Assembly: GCF_030538655.1 (NCBI RefSeq)
Contig: NZ_JAUNTO010000004.1
Span: 62,001-126,000, forward strand
Source: Paracoccus sp. (in: a-proteobacteria)
Lineage (GTDB): Bacteria; Pseudomonadota; Alphaproteobacteria; Rhodobacterales; Rhodobacteraceae
Length of the DNA stretch: 64,000 nt
Reading direction: 5' to 3'
Part shown: piece by piece, positions 1 to 8,712 of the stretch
Position numbering within the stretch: position 1 is the stretch's first letter
How the letters are laid out: each line of letters begins with the position of its first letter
Notes under the pieces: generated by a model
The model's input: the letters and a program-made list of their open reading frames with translations, nothing else
What the model was told of the DNA's origin: nothing
The model's database searches: none
Program-made: the position numbers and the translations under genes

Positions 1-1
1 G

Positions 2-1363
2 CAGGTCGCCGGGGCCGAGGTGATCGACGACCACACCATTCGTTTCACCTTTACCGCCGATTACCCGCGCCGCGATGTGATTCAGTCGGTGGGCGGCTTG
101 CCGGTGTTCAGCCGCAAGGACTTTGCCGACAATGATCGTGATCTGGAACAGACGCAAACGCAGGCCTTTGTCGGGTCTGGTCCCTATGCCTTTGACAGCG
201 CCGAGATCAACCGCCGCGTCGTGTATCGCCGTAACCCCGATTACTGGGGCGCTGATCTGCCGATCAACCGGGGACGGTTCAACTTTGACCGGCTGCGGAT
301 CGAATATTTCGCCGATTATGACGCCGCGTTCGAGGCATTCAAAGCTGGCGAATACGGTTTCCGCAACGAAGTCAGCAGCATCATCTGGGCCAACCGCTAT
401 GATTTTCCGGCGCTGACCAATGGCTGGGTCCTGCGCGAGACTTTGCCCAATGGCAATGTCGCCTCGGGTCAGGCATGGGTGCTGAACCTGCGTCGCCCCG
501 ACTGGCAGGATATTCGCGTGCGGCAGGCAATCAGGCTGATGTTCAACTTTGAGTGGTCGAACGAGGCGCTGTTCTATGGCCTTTACACGCGCGTGGACAG
601 TTTCTGGGGGAACACCGATCTGGCCGCGACCGGCACGCCCTCGGCCGGCGAACTGGCGCTGCTGGAACCTGTCGCGGCCGATCTGCCCAACGATGTGCTG
701 ACGGCGCCTGCCGTCGTGTCGCCGACCAGCGGTGCCCGGCAACTTGACCGGGCCAACTTGCGCCGCGCCGCCGCTTTGCTGGACGAAGCGGGCTGGCTGA
801 CCGGGCCGGACGGGCTGCGCCGCAACGCCGATGGCCGCACCCTGTCGCTGGAAATCCTGAACGACAGCCAGACCTTTGACCGTGTTATCAACCCCTTCGT
901 CGAAAATCTGCGCGCCCTTGGTGTCAATGCCCGCAACACGCGGGTCGATAATGCCGAATATGAAAACCGCAAACGCGCGGCGCAGTTCGACATGATCGGC
1001 GACCATCTGGGGCAAAGCATGATCCCCGGAGCTGATTTGCAACAGTATTTCGGCTCGGCTTCGGTGGGTGATGTATTTAACGCCATGGGGCTGGCGAACA
1101 AATCCATTGACCGCCTGATCGGCCATGTCGAACGTGCCGAAACGTATGATGAGATGGTCACAGCGGTTCACGCGCTGGACCGGGCCTTGCGCAGCCTGCG
1201 GTTCTGGGTGCCGCAATGGTTCAACCCGAACTATCTGGTCGCCTATTACGATATGTATGAGCACCCCGAAAATCTGCCACCCTTTACCTTGGGCGAGATG
1301 GACTTCTGGTGGTTCAACGCAGAAAAGGCGGACCAACTGCGGCAGGCCGGTGCTCTGCGCTGA
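2..1363 (+). CDS. ABC transporter substrate-binding protein, family 5 (5' partial)
   Basis: This is the C-terminal part of a periplasmic solute-binding protein of the oligopeptide/nickel/microcin C class (SBP family 5). The reading frame is open from the first bases of the window, so the signal peptide and start lie upstream. The visible 453 residues include the GSGPYAF lobe motif, a YRRNPDYWG segment typical of the family, and a C-terminal FWVPQWFNPNYL-type tail like that of YejA-like proteins. The protein would bind a peptide-like ligand and deliver it to a DppBC/YejBE-type permease. No permease gene follows; rpiA starts 27 bases downstream, so any partner genes must lie upstream. Family assignment is firm, ligand is unknown. 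Confidence 0.88.
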   Translation, partial: QVAGAEVIDDHTIRFTFTADYPRRDVIQSVGGLPVFSRKDFADNDRDLEQTQTQAFVGSGPYAFDSAEINRRVVYRRNPDYWGADLPINRGRFNFDRLRIEYFADYDAAFEAFKAGEYGFRNEVSSIIWANRYDFPALTNGWVLRETLPNGNVASGQAWVLNLRRPDWQDIRVRQAIRLMFNFEWSNEALFYGLYTRVDSFWGNTDLAATGTPSAGELALLEPVAADLPNDVLTAPAVVSPTSGARQLDRANLRRAAALLDEAGWLTGPDGLRRNADGRTLSLEILNDSQTFDRVINPFVENLRALGVNARNTRVDNAEYENRKRAAQFDMIGDHLGQSMIPGADLQQYFGSASVGDVFNAMGLANKSIDRLIGHVERAETYDEMVTAVHALDRALRSLRFWVPQWFNPNYLVAYYDMYEHPENLPPFTLGEMDFWWFNAEKADQLRQAGALR

Positions 1364-1390
1364 GCCGCACCCCTAGACCGGAGAAATCGG

Positions 1391-2134
1391 ATGTCTGACC
1401 TGTCCCCCTCTGACGCCGCCAAGCTGGCGGCGGCCCGTGCGGCGATTGCCTTGGTTCAGGACGGCATGGCCGTCGGGCTGGGCACCGGATCGACCGCCAG
1501 CGTCATGGTGCGCGAACTGGCCACCCGTGTTCAGGCCGAAGGGCTGACGCTGCGCTGCGCCGCGACCTCGCAGGTGACGGCGGATCTGGCCGCCAGCCTT
1601 GGCCTGTCGGTCGAATCGCTGGACGACATCGGCCATCTGGATCTGACCATCGACGGTGCCGATGAACTTGACCCGGACCTGAACCTGATTAAAGGCGGCG
1701 GCGGGGCGCATCTGCGCGAAAAGATCGTTGCCGCCTCCAGCGACCGGATGGTGGTGATCGCTGATCCTGCCAAGGTGGTCGAACAGCTTGGCGCCTTTCA
1801 TCTGCCGGTCGAGGTGATCCGCTTTGGCTGGGAAACCACGCGCGAGCGGATCAAGACCGCGCTGGATGCGATGGATCTGGACGGTCGCCCCGTGTTGCTG
1901 CGGATGCGCGACGGTGCGCCTTTCGTGACGGACGAGGGGAACCACATCCTGGACCTGTCGCTTGAGGCGATTCCCGATGCCGTGGCGCTGAACCGGGCGC
2001 TGAATGCGATTCCGGGCGTGGTTGAAAACGGTTTGTTCATTGGTTTGTGCGATCTGGCCCTGATTGGCCAACCGGATGGCGGCGTGGTGGAACTGGCCGT
2101 GTTCCGTGAAGATGAGACAAGGGAAGACGGATGA
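1391..2134 (+). CDS. rpiA: Ribose-5-phosphate isomerase A
   Basis: RpiA interconverts ribose 5-phosphate and ribulose 5-phosphate in the non-oxidative pentose phosphate pathway. The 247-residue length is close to the family norm. The phosphate-binding GLGTGST (29-35), the catalytic IDGADELD (87-94) and the KGGGGAHLREK motif (101-111) are all present. The ATG is preceded by a GGAG ribosome binding site. The stop overlaps the start of gor by four bases (ATGA), so the two are probably translated together. That pairing links pentose phosphate flux with NADPH-dependent glutathione reduction, although the functional link is an inference. Confidence 0.96.
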   Translation: MSDLSPSDAAKLAAARAAIALVQDGMAVGLGTGSTASVMVRELATRVQAEGLTLRCAATSQVTADLAASLGLSVESLDDIGHLDLTIDGADELDPDLNLIKGGGGAHLREKIVAASSDRMVVIADPAKVVEQLGAFHLPVEVIRFGWETTRERIKTALDAMDLDGRPVLLRMRDGAPFVTDEGNHILDLSLEAIPDAVALNRALNAIPGVVENGLFIGLCDLALIGQPDGGVVELAVFREDETREDG

Positions 2135-3510
2135 GCTATGATTATGATCTGTTCGTGATCGGGGGCGGCTCGGGCGGGGTGCGCGCGGCCCGCATCGCGG
2201 CCAGCGAATATGGCGCCCGTGTCGCGCTGGCCGAGGAAAGCCGCATGGGCGGCACCTGCGTCATCCGCGGCTGTGTGCCGAAAAAGTTGATGATCTTTGC
2301 CGCCAGCGCCCCTGCCGCAGTGGCCGAGGCGCGCGGCTATGGCTGGCAGGGTGCCAGTCTGGGTGACTTTGACTGGGACGCGTTCCGCACCACCCTGGAT
2401 GCAGAACTGAACCGGCTTGAGGGGATTTACACCGGCGGGCTGGATCGCGCCGGGGTGACGATTTACCATCAGCGCGCCCGTCTGGCCGATCACCACACCG
2501 TCGAGCTGGCCGATGGTAGCCGCGTGACGGCCAAGCATATTCTGATCGCGGTTGGTGGCAGGCCCAGTCTGCCCGGTATTCCGGGGCAGGAACTGGGGCT
2601 GATCTCGGACGATCTGTTCCTGCTGGACAGTCTGCCGCGCCGGGTGTTGCTGGTGGGTGGCGGCTTTATTGCCTGCGAATTTGCAACCATTCTGGCCGGT
2701 CTGGGCAGTCAGACAACACTGGCTTATCGCGGCGATGCCGTGCTGCGCGGCTTTGACCGTGAATTGCGCGATATGGCGGGCGAACAGATCGCGGCGCTTG
2801 GCATTGATCTGCGCCTGAACAGCAACCCCGCACGTCTGGACCGCAATGCGGATGGCAGCATTCGCGTGTCTTATCAGGACGGCGGCACGCAGGATGTGGA
2901 TGCGGTGTTCTTTGCCACCGGGCGCGCGCCTTATACGGGCGATCTTGGCCTGGAAAACACCGGCGTTCACCTGCGCCCGAACGGCGCGATCGAGGTTGAC
3001 GAATGGTCGCAGACCGCCGTGCCCTCGATCTTTGCGGTGGGCGATGTAACCGACCGCGTGAACCTGACGCCGGTCGCGATCCGCCAAGGCCACAGCTTTG
3101 CCGATACCGTATTCGGTGCCCGTCCGCGCACGGTCAGCCACGATCCGGTCGCCAGCGCGGTTTATCTGCGCCCGCATGAAATCGGCACCGTCGGCCTGAC
3201 CGAAGAACAGGCCCGCGCCCGTGGCCCGGTTGATGTCTATGCCGGTAAATTCCGGCCCATGCAGTCGATGTTCGCCGGCTCGGACGCGCGTGCGCTGATG
3301 AAGCTTCTGGTCGATCCGGCGGATGACAAGGTGCTGGGGTGCCACATCTTTGCCCCCAACGCGGGCGAGATGATCCAGTTGGCGGCGATTCCCATCACCA
3401 TGGGCGCGACCAAAGCGCAGTTCGATGCCACCATGGCCGTTCACCCCACGCTGGCCGAGGAACTGGTTACGATGCGCAGTCCGGCGCGGCGTTGGCCCGT
3501 TGACGCATAA
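2131..3510 (+). CDS. gor: Glutathione-disulfide reductase
   Basis: This is an FAD-dependent pyridine nucleotide-disulfide oxidoreductase of 459 residues that reduces GSSG with NADPH in the cytoplasm. The N-terminal GGGSGG FAD site (11-16), the redox pair C43/C48 in GTCVIRGCVPKK, a second Rossmann GGGF motif for NADPH near residue 180, and a C-terminal HPTLAEE with the catalytic His-Glu pair are visible. The GCVPKK context separates it from dihydrolipoamide and mercuric reductases. It overlaps rpiA by four bases. A 7-bp GC hairpin follows 23 bases after the stop. Confidence 0.95.
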   Translation: MSYDYDLFVIGGGSGGVRAARIAASEYGARVALAEESRMGGTCVIRGCVPKKLMIFAASAPAAVAEARGYGWQGASLGDFDWDAFRTTLDAELNRLEGIYTGGLDRAGVTIYHQRARLADHHTVELADGSRVTAKHILIAVGGRPSLPGIPGQELGLISDDLFLLDSLPRRVLLVGGGFIACEFATILAGLGSQTTLAYRGDAVLRGFDRELRDMAGEQIAALGIDLRLNSNPARLDRNADGSIRVSYQDGGTQDVDAVFFATGRAPYTGDLGLENTGVHLRPNGAIEVDEWSQTAVPSIFAVGDVTDRVNLTPVAIRQGHSFADTVFGARPRTVSHDPVASAVYLRPHEIGTVGLTEEQARARGPVDVYAGKFRPMQSMFAGSDARALMKLLVDPADDKVLGCHIFAPNAGEMIQLAAIPITMGATKAQFDATMAVHPTLAEELVTMRSPARRWPVDA

Positions 3511-3533
3511 AACGACAATCATTTGACCGATCT

Positions 3534-3554
3534 GGCGGGCCGTAAATGCCCGCC
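3534..3554 (+). terminator. GC hairpin after gor
   Basis: GGCGGGC (3534-3540) and GCCCGCC (3548-3554) form a perfect 7-bp stem with a 7-base loop just after the gor stop. There is no T-run, so it may stabilise the 3' end or terminate only weakly. Confidence 0.4.
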
Positions 3555-3571
3555 GAGGGTTGACATTTCAT

Positions 3572-3606
3572 GTCCTGACACCAGTTTGCACAACAACAGT
3601 CAGGAC
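3572..3606 (+). promoter_or_regulatory. Inverted repeat in the hflK leader
   Basis: GTCCTGAC (3572-3579) and GTCAGGAC (3599-3606) are perfect 8-bp inverted arms separated by 19 bases. A TTGACA at 3560-3565 could be a -35 box, but no good -10 follows at the usual distance. The right arm ends about a dozen bases before the GGAGG ribosome binding site of hflK, so the structure could be an operator or a leader hairpin. Function is unproven. Confidence 0.35.
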
Positions 3607-3626
3607 CAGTGCAGAGAGGCGGAGGC

Positions 3627-4814
3627 ATGGCAAATCAAGGCCCATGGGGCGGCGGCGGCGGTGGCAACAACGGTGACGATGATGATCGTCGCCCGCCAAA
3701 CCGTCCTTGGGGCAATGACGAGCCGCCGCGCGGCTCGAACCGTCCGGGGCAGGGTGAACCGCAGGTTCCCGAAATCGAAGACCTGATGAAAAAGGGGCAG
3801 GAACGTCTGCGTGTCCTGATGGGCGGAGGCGGTGGCGGCGGCAACCAGCGTCGCCCCGGCAGCGGTGGCCCGCAACTGCCCGGCGGGCTGGGGCTGAACC
3901 GCTCGACCCTCGGGATTGCAGGGCTTGTGTTACTGGCCATGTGGGCCTTTGCCAGCTTTTATCGGGTGCAGACGAACGAACGGAGCGTCGAGTTTCTGTT
4001 CGGCCGCGCGATTGCCGTCGGCACCGAAGGTCTGAACTTTGCCCCGTGGCCTGTCGTCACCCATGAGGTGCTGCCGGTGACGAACGAACGTGTGACTGAA
4101 ATCGGCACCGGGCGTCAGGGCGCGCTGGACAGCGGCTTGATGCTGACCAGCGATCAGAACATCGTCGATATGGAATATCAGGTGGTCTGGAACATTTCCG
4201 ACCCCGAAAAATATCTGTTCAATCTGGCCGATCCGCCCGACACGATCCGCGCTGTGGCCGAATCCGCCATGCGCGACATTATCGCCCGTTCGGAATTGGC
4301 GCCGATTCTGAACCGTGACCGGGGTGCCGTCGCCAGCGATCTGCAAGAAGCGGTTCAGCGGACGCTGGATGCCTATGACGCCGGCATCAACGTCATCCGG
4401 GTCAACCTCGACCGGGCCGACCCCCCGCGCGAGGTGATCGACAGCTTCCGCGAGGTGCAGGCCGCCCAGCAGGAACGCGACCGGCTGGAAAAAGAGGCTG
4501 ACGCCTATGCCAACCGCGTTCTGGCCAGCGCGCGCGGTGAAGCCGCCGCGCTTGTTGAAGGGGCCGAGGCTTACCGGGCCGAGGCGGTGAATACCGCCCA
4601 GGGTGAGGCGGCACGTTTCAATTCGGTCTATGACGAATATGTCAAGGCACCTGATGTGACGCGCCGTCGTATGTATATGGAAACAATGGAGAAAGTTCTG
4701 GGCGACGTGAATAAGGTCATTCTGGATCAGGACAGCAGCACGACGCAGGGCGTGGTGCCCTATCTGCCGCTGGATCAGCTGCGCCCGACCAGCACAAGCG
4801 GAGGATCGAACTGA
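3627..4814 (+). CDS. hflK: FtsH modulator, SPFH/band 7 protein HflK
   Basis: HflK forms with HflC a large membrane complex around the FtsH protease and restrains its activity on membrane proteins. The 395-residue product has a glycine- and arginine-rich cytoplasmic N-terminus, one membrane segment at about 95-112, then an SPFH domain beginning near RVQTNERSVEFLFG. A C-terminal alanine/glutamate-rich helix runs through EVQAAQQERDRLEKEAD. A GTG 18 bases upstream is in frame, but the ATG at 3627 is chosen because GGAGG sits just before it. The stop overlaps the hflC start by one base (TGATG), so the two subunits are translationally coupled. Confidence 0.94.
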   Translation: MANQGPWGGGGGGNNGDDDDRRPPNRPWGNDEPPRGSNRPGQGEPQVPEIEDLMKKGQERLRVLMGGGGGGGNQRRPGSGGPQLPGGLGLNRSTLGIAGLVLLAMWAFASFYRVQTNERSVEFLFGRAIAVGTEGLNFAPWPVVTHEVLPVTNERVTEIGTGRQGALDSGLMLTSDQNIVDMEYQVVWNISDPEKYLFNLADPPDTIRAVAESAMRDIIARSELAPILNRDRGAVASDLQEAVQRTLDAYDAGINVIRVNLDRADPPREVIDSFREVQAAQQERDRLEKEADAYANRVLASARGEAAALVEGAEAYRAEAVNTAQGEAARFNSVYDEYVKAPDVTRRRMYMETMEKVLGDVNKVILDQDSSTTQGVVPYLPLDQLRPTSTSGGSN

Positions 4815-5938
4815 TGGCACGCCGCAACTTTATGACCGCACTGGCGCTGCCAGCCCTGTTCGTGATCGGCGTTGTCGCCATGTCCTCGATCTTTATCGTG
4901 GATGAGCGGGAAAAGGCGCTGGTCCTGCGCCTTGGCCGGGTCGTCAACGTGCAGGAAGAACCGGGCCTCGGCTTTAAGGTGCCGTTCCTTGATGACGTGG
5001 TGAAATATGACAGCCGTATCCTTGGCCTGCCGACCAACCCGCTTGAGGTGACGCCGCTGGACGACCGCCGTCTGGTCGTCGATGCCTTTGCGCGCTGGCG
5101 GATCACCGATGTGGTGCGCTTCCGTCAGGCGGTCGGCACCGGCGGCATTGACGCGGCGCTGACCCGGCTTGACCCTATCGTCAACGCCGCCATCCGCGAG
5201 GTGCTGGGTTCGGTTCCCTCGACCACGGTTCTGTCGGATGACCGGACCGTGCTGATGAACCAGATCCGCGACGAGGCGCGGCGCAATTCGGCGGGGCTGG
5301 GGGTCGAGGTGATCGACGTGCGCCTGACCCGCACCGACCTGCCCGAGCAGAACCTGAACGCCACTTATGCTCGGATGCGCGCCGAACGTGAGCGCGAGGC
5401 CGCCGACGAAATCGCCCGCGGGGGTGAGGCAGCGCAGCGTGTCCGCGCCGCGGCTGACCGGACCGTGGTTGAACTGACCTCCGAGGCGCGCAAACGGGCC
5501 GAGGTGGTCCGTGGTGAGGCTGACGCCGAACGCAACGCCATCTACGCCGCCGCCTTTGGCCGCGACCCGGAATTCTTTGCCTTCACCCGGTCGATGACCA
5601 GCTATGAGCGCGCGATCCGGGGCGATAACAGCAGTATCGTGATGCAGCCGGACAGCGAATTCTTCAGCTATTTGAAATCGGACGGCGCGGCGAATGCCAA
5701 CCCGGCCCCGCCTCCGCCGTCGCAGGCTGAACAAAGCGATGCAGCTGCCGCAGGGGCTGAGGATGAAGAACTGGTCACGCCGACGATCACCGACCGCGAC
5801 GGGAACGAGTTGGGGGCAGCCGCAGGGGTGCGTCTGACGCCCATGCCCGAAAGCCTGACCACCCCACCCGAGGAAGGCCCGGCAGTTACGCTGCCCGAGG
5901 ACGGGGCGGAGCCTGAAACGCCAGTTGAAGGCAACTGA
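4814..5938 (+). CDS. hflC: FtsH modulator, SPFH/band 7 protein HflC
   Basis: This is the partner of HflK, 374 residues, with an N-terminal membrane segment (about 8-27) and an SPFH domain starting at DEREKALVLRLGRV. The conserved EVIDVRLTRTDLPE and FFAFTRSMTSYE segments are typical of HflC. After about residue 285 there is a long proline/alanine/glutamate-rich tail, which makes it somewhat longer than enterobacterial HflC; tails of this kind are low-complexity and may vary between species. It overlaps hflK by one base and is followed by an intrinsic terminator. Confidence 0.94.
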   Translation: MARRNFMTALALPALFVIGVVAMSSIFIVDEREKALVLRLGRVVNVQEEPGLGFKVPFLDDVVKYDSRILGLPTNPLEVTPLDDRRLVVDAFARWRITDVVRFRQAVGTGGIDAALTRLDPIVNAAIREVLGSVPSTTVLSDDRTVLMNQIRDEARRNSAGLGVEVIDVRLTRTDLPEQNLNATYARMRAEREREAADEIARGGEAAQRVRAAADRTVVELTSEARKRAEVVRGEADAERNAIYAAAFGRDPEFFAFTRSMTSYERAIRGDNSSIVMQPDSEFFSYLKSDGAANANPAPPPPSQAEQSDAAAAGAEDEELVTPTITDRDGNELGAAAGVRLTPMPESLTTPPEEGPAVTLPEDGAEPETPVEGN

Positions 5939-5945
5939 AACCGAT

Positions 5946-5979
5946 AAAAAGGGGCGGTGCCGGTTGGCCCGCCCTTTTT
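5946..5979 (+). terminator. Intrinsic terminator after hflC
   Basis: AAAAAGGGGCGG and CCCGCCCTTTTT pair across a short loop with one bulged G, ending in a run of five T. It lies 7 bases after the hflC stop and should end the hflKC transcript. Confidence 0.85.
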
Positions 5980-6022
5980 GATAATAATCACGATCAGTTC
6001 ACCACCTGCGAGCGTGATTTAT

Positions 6023-6053
6023 TTGCAACGCATACTTAAATCCGCGTCATATA
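6023..6053 (+). promoter_or_regulatory. Candidate sigma-70 promoter of the degP-like gene
   Basis: TTGCAA at 6023-6028 and CATATA at 6048-6053 are spaced near the usual distance, in an AT-rich patch unlike the flanking coding DNA. The match is moderate. An RpoE-type promoter was looked for because of the protease, but spacing did not fit. Confidence 0.35.
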
Positions 6054-6060
6054 ACCACGT

Positions 6061-6077
6061 GTTCCGCCCGGCGGAAC
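6061..6077. promoter_or_regulatory. Perfect 17-bp palindrome upstream of the degP-like gene
   Basis: GTTCCGCC and GGCGGAAC are perfect 8-bp arms around one central C, located 28 bases before the chosen start and just downstream of the candidate promoter. Its position suits an operator or a leader hairpin. Confidence 0.4.
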
Positions 6078-6104
6078 CGGATGACATCTAAAGGATTCTC
6101 CCGA

Positions 6105-7667
6105 ATGAAACGTCTTTCTCCCCGCTATCTTGTGACCGCATCTGGTCTTGCTCTCGCCCTGGGGTTGAGTGTCGCGGGGGCGCAGCAGGTGCAGGATACC
6201 GCCACCTCTGAAATTTCGCCCGAAGCGCAGCAGCACGCGCAAGACGCTGCAAACGCCAACCAGCCCCTGACTGCGCCTGATTCGCCGGTTGGTCAGGTAA
6301 TGCCCGACACATTTGCCAATCTGGTCGAGCGTGTCGCCCCCGCCGTGGTGAATATCACCACCACCGCCGTTGTTGCGGCCCCCGCCGGACGCACCGGCCC
6401 CGGATTTCCCGAAGGTAGCCCATTTTCTGATCTGTTCCGTGATTTTGGTTTCCCGAATATGCCGCAGGGGCCAGAGGGGCGTCGTCAGATGCCGCAACGG
6501 TCGAACGCGCTTGGCTCTGGTTTTGTGATTTCGTCTGATGGTGTCATTGTGACGAATAACCACGTCATCGACGGCGCGGACGAGATCGAGATCGAATTCT
6601 ATTCGGGCGAACGTTTGCCTGCCACGGTGATCGGCACCGACCCGAACACCGATATTGCCGTGCTGAAGGTCGATGGCGGTGACAAAGCATTGCCTTTTGT
6701 CAAGTTTGGTGATTCGGATGCGGCACGGGTTGGCGATTGGGTGCTGGCACTTGGCAACCCGCTGGGGCAGGGCTTTTCGGCCTCGACCGGGATTGTTTCG
6801 GCGCGAAATCGTGAATTGTCAGGAACTTACGATGATTACCTGCAAACTGACGCGGCGATCAACCGGGGTAACTCGGGTGGGCCTCTGTTCAATCTGAATG
6901 GCGAGGTGGTCGGTGTGAATACCGCCATTCTGTCGCCGAGCGGCGGTTCTATTGGTATCGGCTTTTCGATGGCTTCGAATGTCGTGTCCAAGGTGGTCGA
7001 TCAGTTGCGGGAATATGGCGAAACCCGGCGCGGCTGGTTGGGCGTCAAGATTCAAGATGTAACCTCGGACATGGCCGAGGCGTTGGGGCTGGCCTCGCAA
7101 AGCGGTGCGATGGTGACAGATGTGCCTGATGGTCCGGCCAAGGATGCCGGGATGCGTGCGGGCGATGTCATCACCAGCTTTGCTGGGGGCGAGGTGGCCG
7201 ACACGCGCGAGCTGGTGCGCCGTGTCGCCGATGCACCGGCGGGCGAAGCGGTTGATGTTGTCGTGCAGCGCGAGGGCCAGCCCGTTACGCTGTCCGTGAC
7301 GCTGGGTCGTCGCGAACTGGCCGAGGGCACGGCCAGCGGTGATGTTGGGGCAGGTTCGGAAACTCAATCCGAGCTGCTGGGCATGACGGTTGCGCCGCTG
7401 ACCCCGGAAATTGCCGCCGAACTGGGCGTCGGTCGCGAGATGAAGGGGCTGGTTATCCAATCCGTCGATTCCACAGGTGCGGCGGCTGATCGCGGGCTGG
7501 CTGCGGGTGATGTCATCACCGAGGCGGGGCAGCAGCCCGTCGAGACGCTGGCTGATCTTGAAGCGCGCATCAGCGAGGCGCGCGATGCCGGGCGCCGCTC
7601 GGTTCTGCTGCTGATCCGCCGCGCGGGTGAACCGCGCTTTGTCGCGCTGCCAGTGGATCAGGGCTGA
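6105..7667 (+). CDS. degP: Do/DegP family periplasmic serine endoprotease
   Basis: This HtrA-type protease degrades or refolds damaged proteins in the periplasm. The 520-residue product has a signal peptide (hydrophobic segment ending at VAGA), then a trypsin-like domain with the triad H153 (TNNHV), D183 (DIAVLK) and S257 (GNSGGP). Two PDZ domains follow, the first from about 300 and the second from about 400, giving the two-PDZ layout of DegP/DegQ/MucD rather than DegS. The ATG at 6105 is preferred over one 24 bases upstream because AAGGA precedes it and the product then begins directly with the signal peptide. The exact DegP versus DegQ/MucD identity cannot be fixed from sequence alone. Confidence 0.92.
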   Translation: MKRLSPRYLVTASGLALALGLSVAGAQQVQDTATSEISPEAQQHAQDAANANQPLTAPDSPVGQVMPDTFANLVERVAPAVVNITTTAVVAAPAGRTGPGFPEGSPFSDLFRDFGFPNMPQGPEGRRQMPQRSNALGSGFVISSDGVIVTNNHVIDGADEIEIEFYSGERLPATVIGTDPNTDIAVLKVDGGDKALPFVKFGDSDAARVGDWVLALGNPLGQGFSASTGIVSARNRELSGTYDDYLQTDAAINRGNSGGPLFNLNGEVVGVNTAILSPSGGSIGIGFSMASNVVSKVVDQLREYGETRRGWLGVKIQDVTSDMAEALGLASQSGAMVTDVPDGPAKDAGMRAGDVITSFAGGEVADTRELVRRVADAPAGEAVDVVVQREGQPVTLSVTLGRRELAEGTASGDVGAGSETQSELLGMTVAPLTPEIAAELGVGREMKGLVIQSVDSTGAAADRGLAAGDVITEAGQQPVETLADLEARISEARDAGRRSVLLLIRRAGEPRFVALPVDQG

Positions 7668-7679
7668 TCCTGACAACAG

Positions 7680-7715
7680 AAAAACGCCGCGAAAGATGAC
7701 TTTCGCGGCGTTTTT
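7680..7715. terminator. Strong bidirectional terminator between degP and fabH
   Basis: A perfect 16-bp stem (7680-7695 with 7700-7715) surrounds an ATGA loop. It has A-runs on one side and T-runs on the other, so it works for both converging transcripts, degP from the left and fabH from the right. Confidence 0.95.
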
Positions 7716-7734
7716 ATTTTTGGGGGTCAATATA

Positions 7735-8712
7735 TTACCAGCGCAGGACCACGCTGCCCCATGACAGCCCGCCACCAATTGCTTCGGTCACGATCAGGTC
7801 TCCGGCCTTGAACCGGCCTTCACGGTTGGCCACCGACAGCGCCAGCGGAATCGAGGCGGCAGAGGTGTTGCCATGGTCCGCGACGGTCAGAACCACCTTG
7901 TCCATCGGCAGCTGCATCTTTTGTGCGGTGGCGCTGATGATGCGGCTGTTGGCCTGATGCGGCACCAGCCAATCGACATCGGCGGGCGTCAGCCCGGCCT
8001 TGTCCAGCGCGGCATGGGCGGTTTTTGCTAGCTTTTCAACGGCGTGGCGGAATACCAGATTACCCTGCATCCGCAGGCAACCTGCCGTGCCCGTGGTGCT
8101 GACGCCGCCATCGACATACAGAATATCGCGATAACGCCCGTCGCTGTTCAGATCCGAGGACAGAATACCGCGATCTGTATTGGTGCCGGGCTGGTCGGAT
8201 GCCTCAAGCACGACGGCCCCGGCACCATCACCAAACAGCACACAGGTGCCGCGGTCGGTCCAGTCCATGATGCGGGAATAGGTTTCAGCCCCGATCACCA
8301 ACACCCGGTTGGCTTGCCCGGTGCGGATCAGTCCGTCAGCATTGGACAGCGCAAAGATAAAGCCCGCGCACACCGCCTGCACGTCATAGGCAAAGCCGTG
8401 GTGCATCTCCAGCCCGGCCTGCACCATGGTCGCAACGGCGGGAAAGGTCAGGTCCGGGGTGGTGGTCGCAACCACAACCGCGTCGATCTGGTCGGCTGTC
8501 ACCCCGGCGTTATCCAGCGCGGCGCGGGCGGCGCGGATGGCCAGATCACTGGTCGTCTGCCCCTCGGCTGCAAAGTGGCGACGCTCGATTCCGGTGCGGT
8601 CGCGGATCCAGGCGTCGCTGGTGTCCAGCGTATCTTCGAAATGGCTGTTCTCGACCACCCGCTCAGGCAGATAGTGCCCCACACCTCGGATCACTGAACG
8701 CCGAATTGCCAT
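7735..8712 (-). CDS. fabH: 3-oxoacyl-ACP synthase III
   Basis: FabH starts type II fatty acid synthesis by condensing acetyl-CoA with malonyl-ACP. The 325-residue protein has the Cys-His-Asn triad at C115 (AVCAG), H252 (PHQAN) and N282 (HGNTS), plus the C-terminal GGGLSWG. It is the last gene of the yceD-rpmF-plsX-fabH run, and its start overlaps the plsX stop by one base. In many alphaproteobacteria ihfA follows fabH; here a terminator and the convergent degP gene follow instead. Confidence 0.96.
   Translation of the reverse strand: MAIRRSVIRGVGHYLPERVVENSHFEDTLDTSDAWIRDRTGIERRHFAAEGQTTSDLAIRAARAALDNAGVTADQIDAVVVATTTPDLTFPAVATMVQAGLEMHHGFAYDVQAVCAGFIFALSNADGLIRTGQANRVLVIGAETYSRIMDWTDRGTCVLFGDGAGAVVLEASDQPGTNTDRGILSSDLNSDGRYRDILYVDGGVSTTGTAGCLRMQGNLVFRHAVEKLAKTAHAALDKAGLTPADVDWLVPHQANSRIISATAQKMQLPMDKVVLTVADHGNTSAASIPLALSVANREGRFKAGDLIVTEAIGGGLSWGSVVLRW

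Noticed and set aside
1798..3522. 574-codon open frame on the minus strand
   Set aside because: Antisense shadow of rpiA and gor.
6073..6091. RpoE-type promoter (GGAACC ... TCTAA) for the degP-like gene
   Set aside because: Spacing between the two parts is too short for an ECF sigma promoter.
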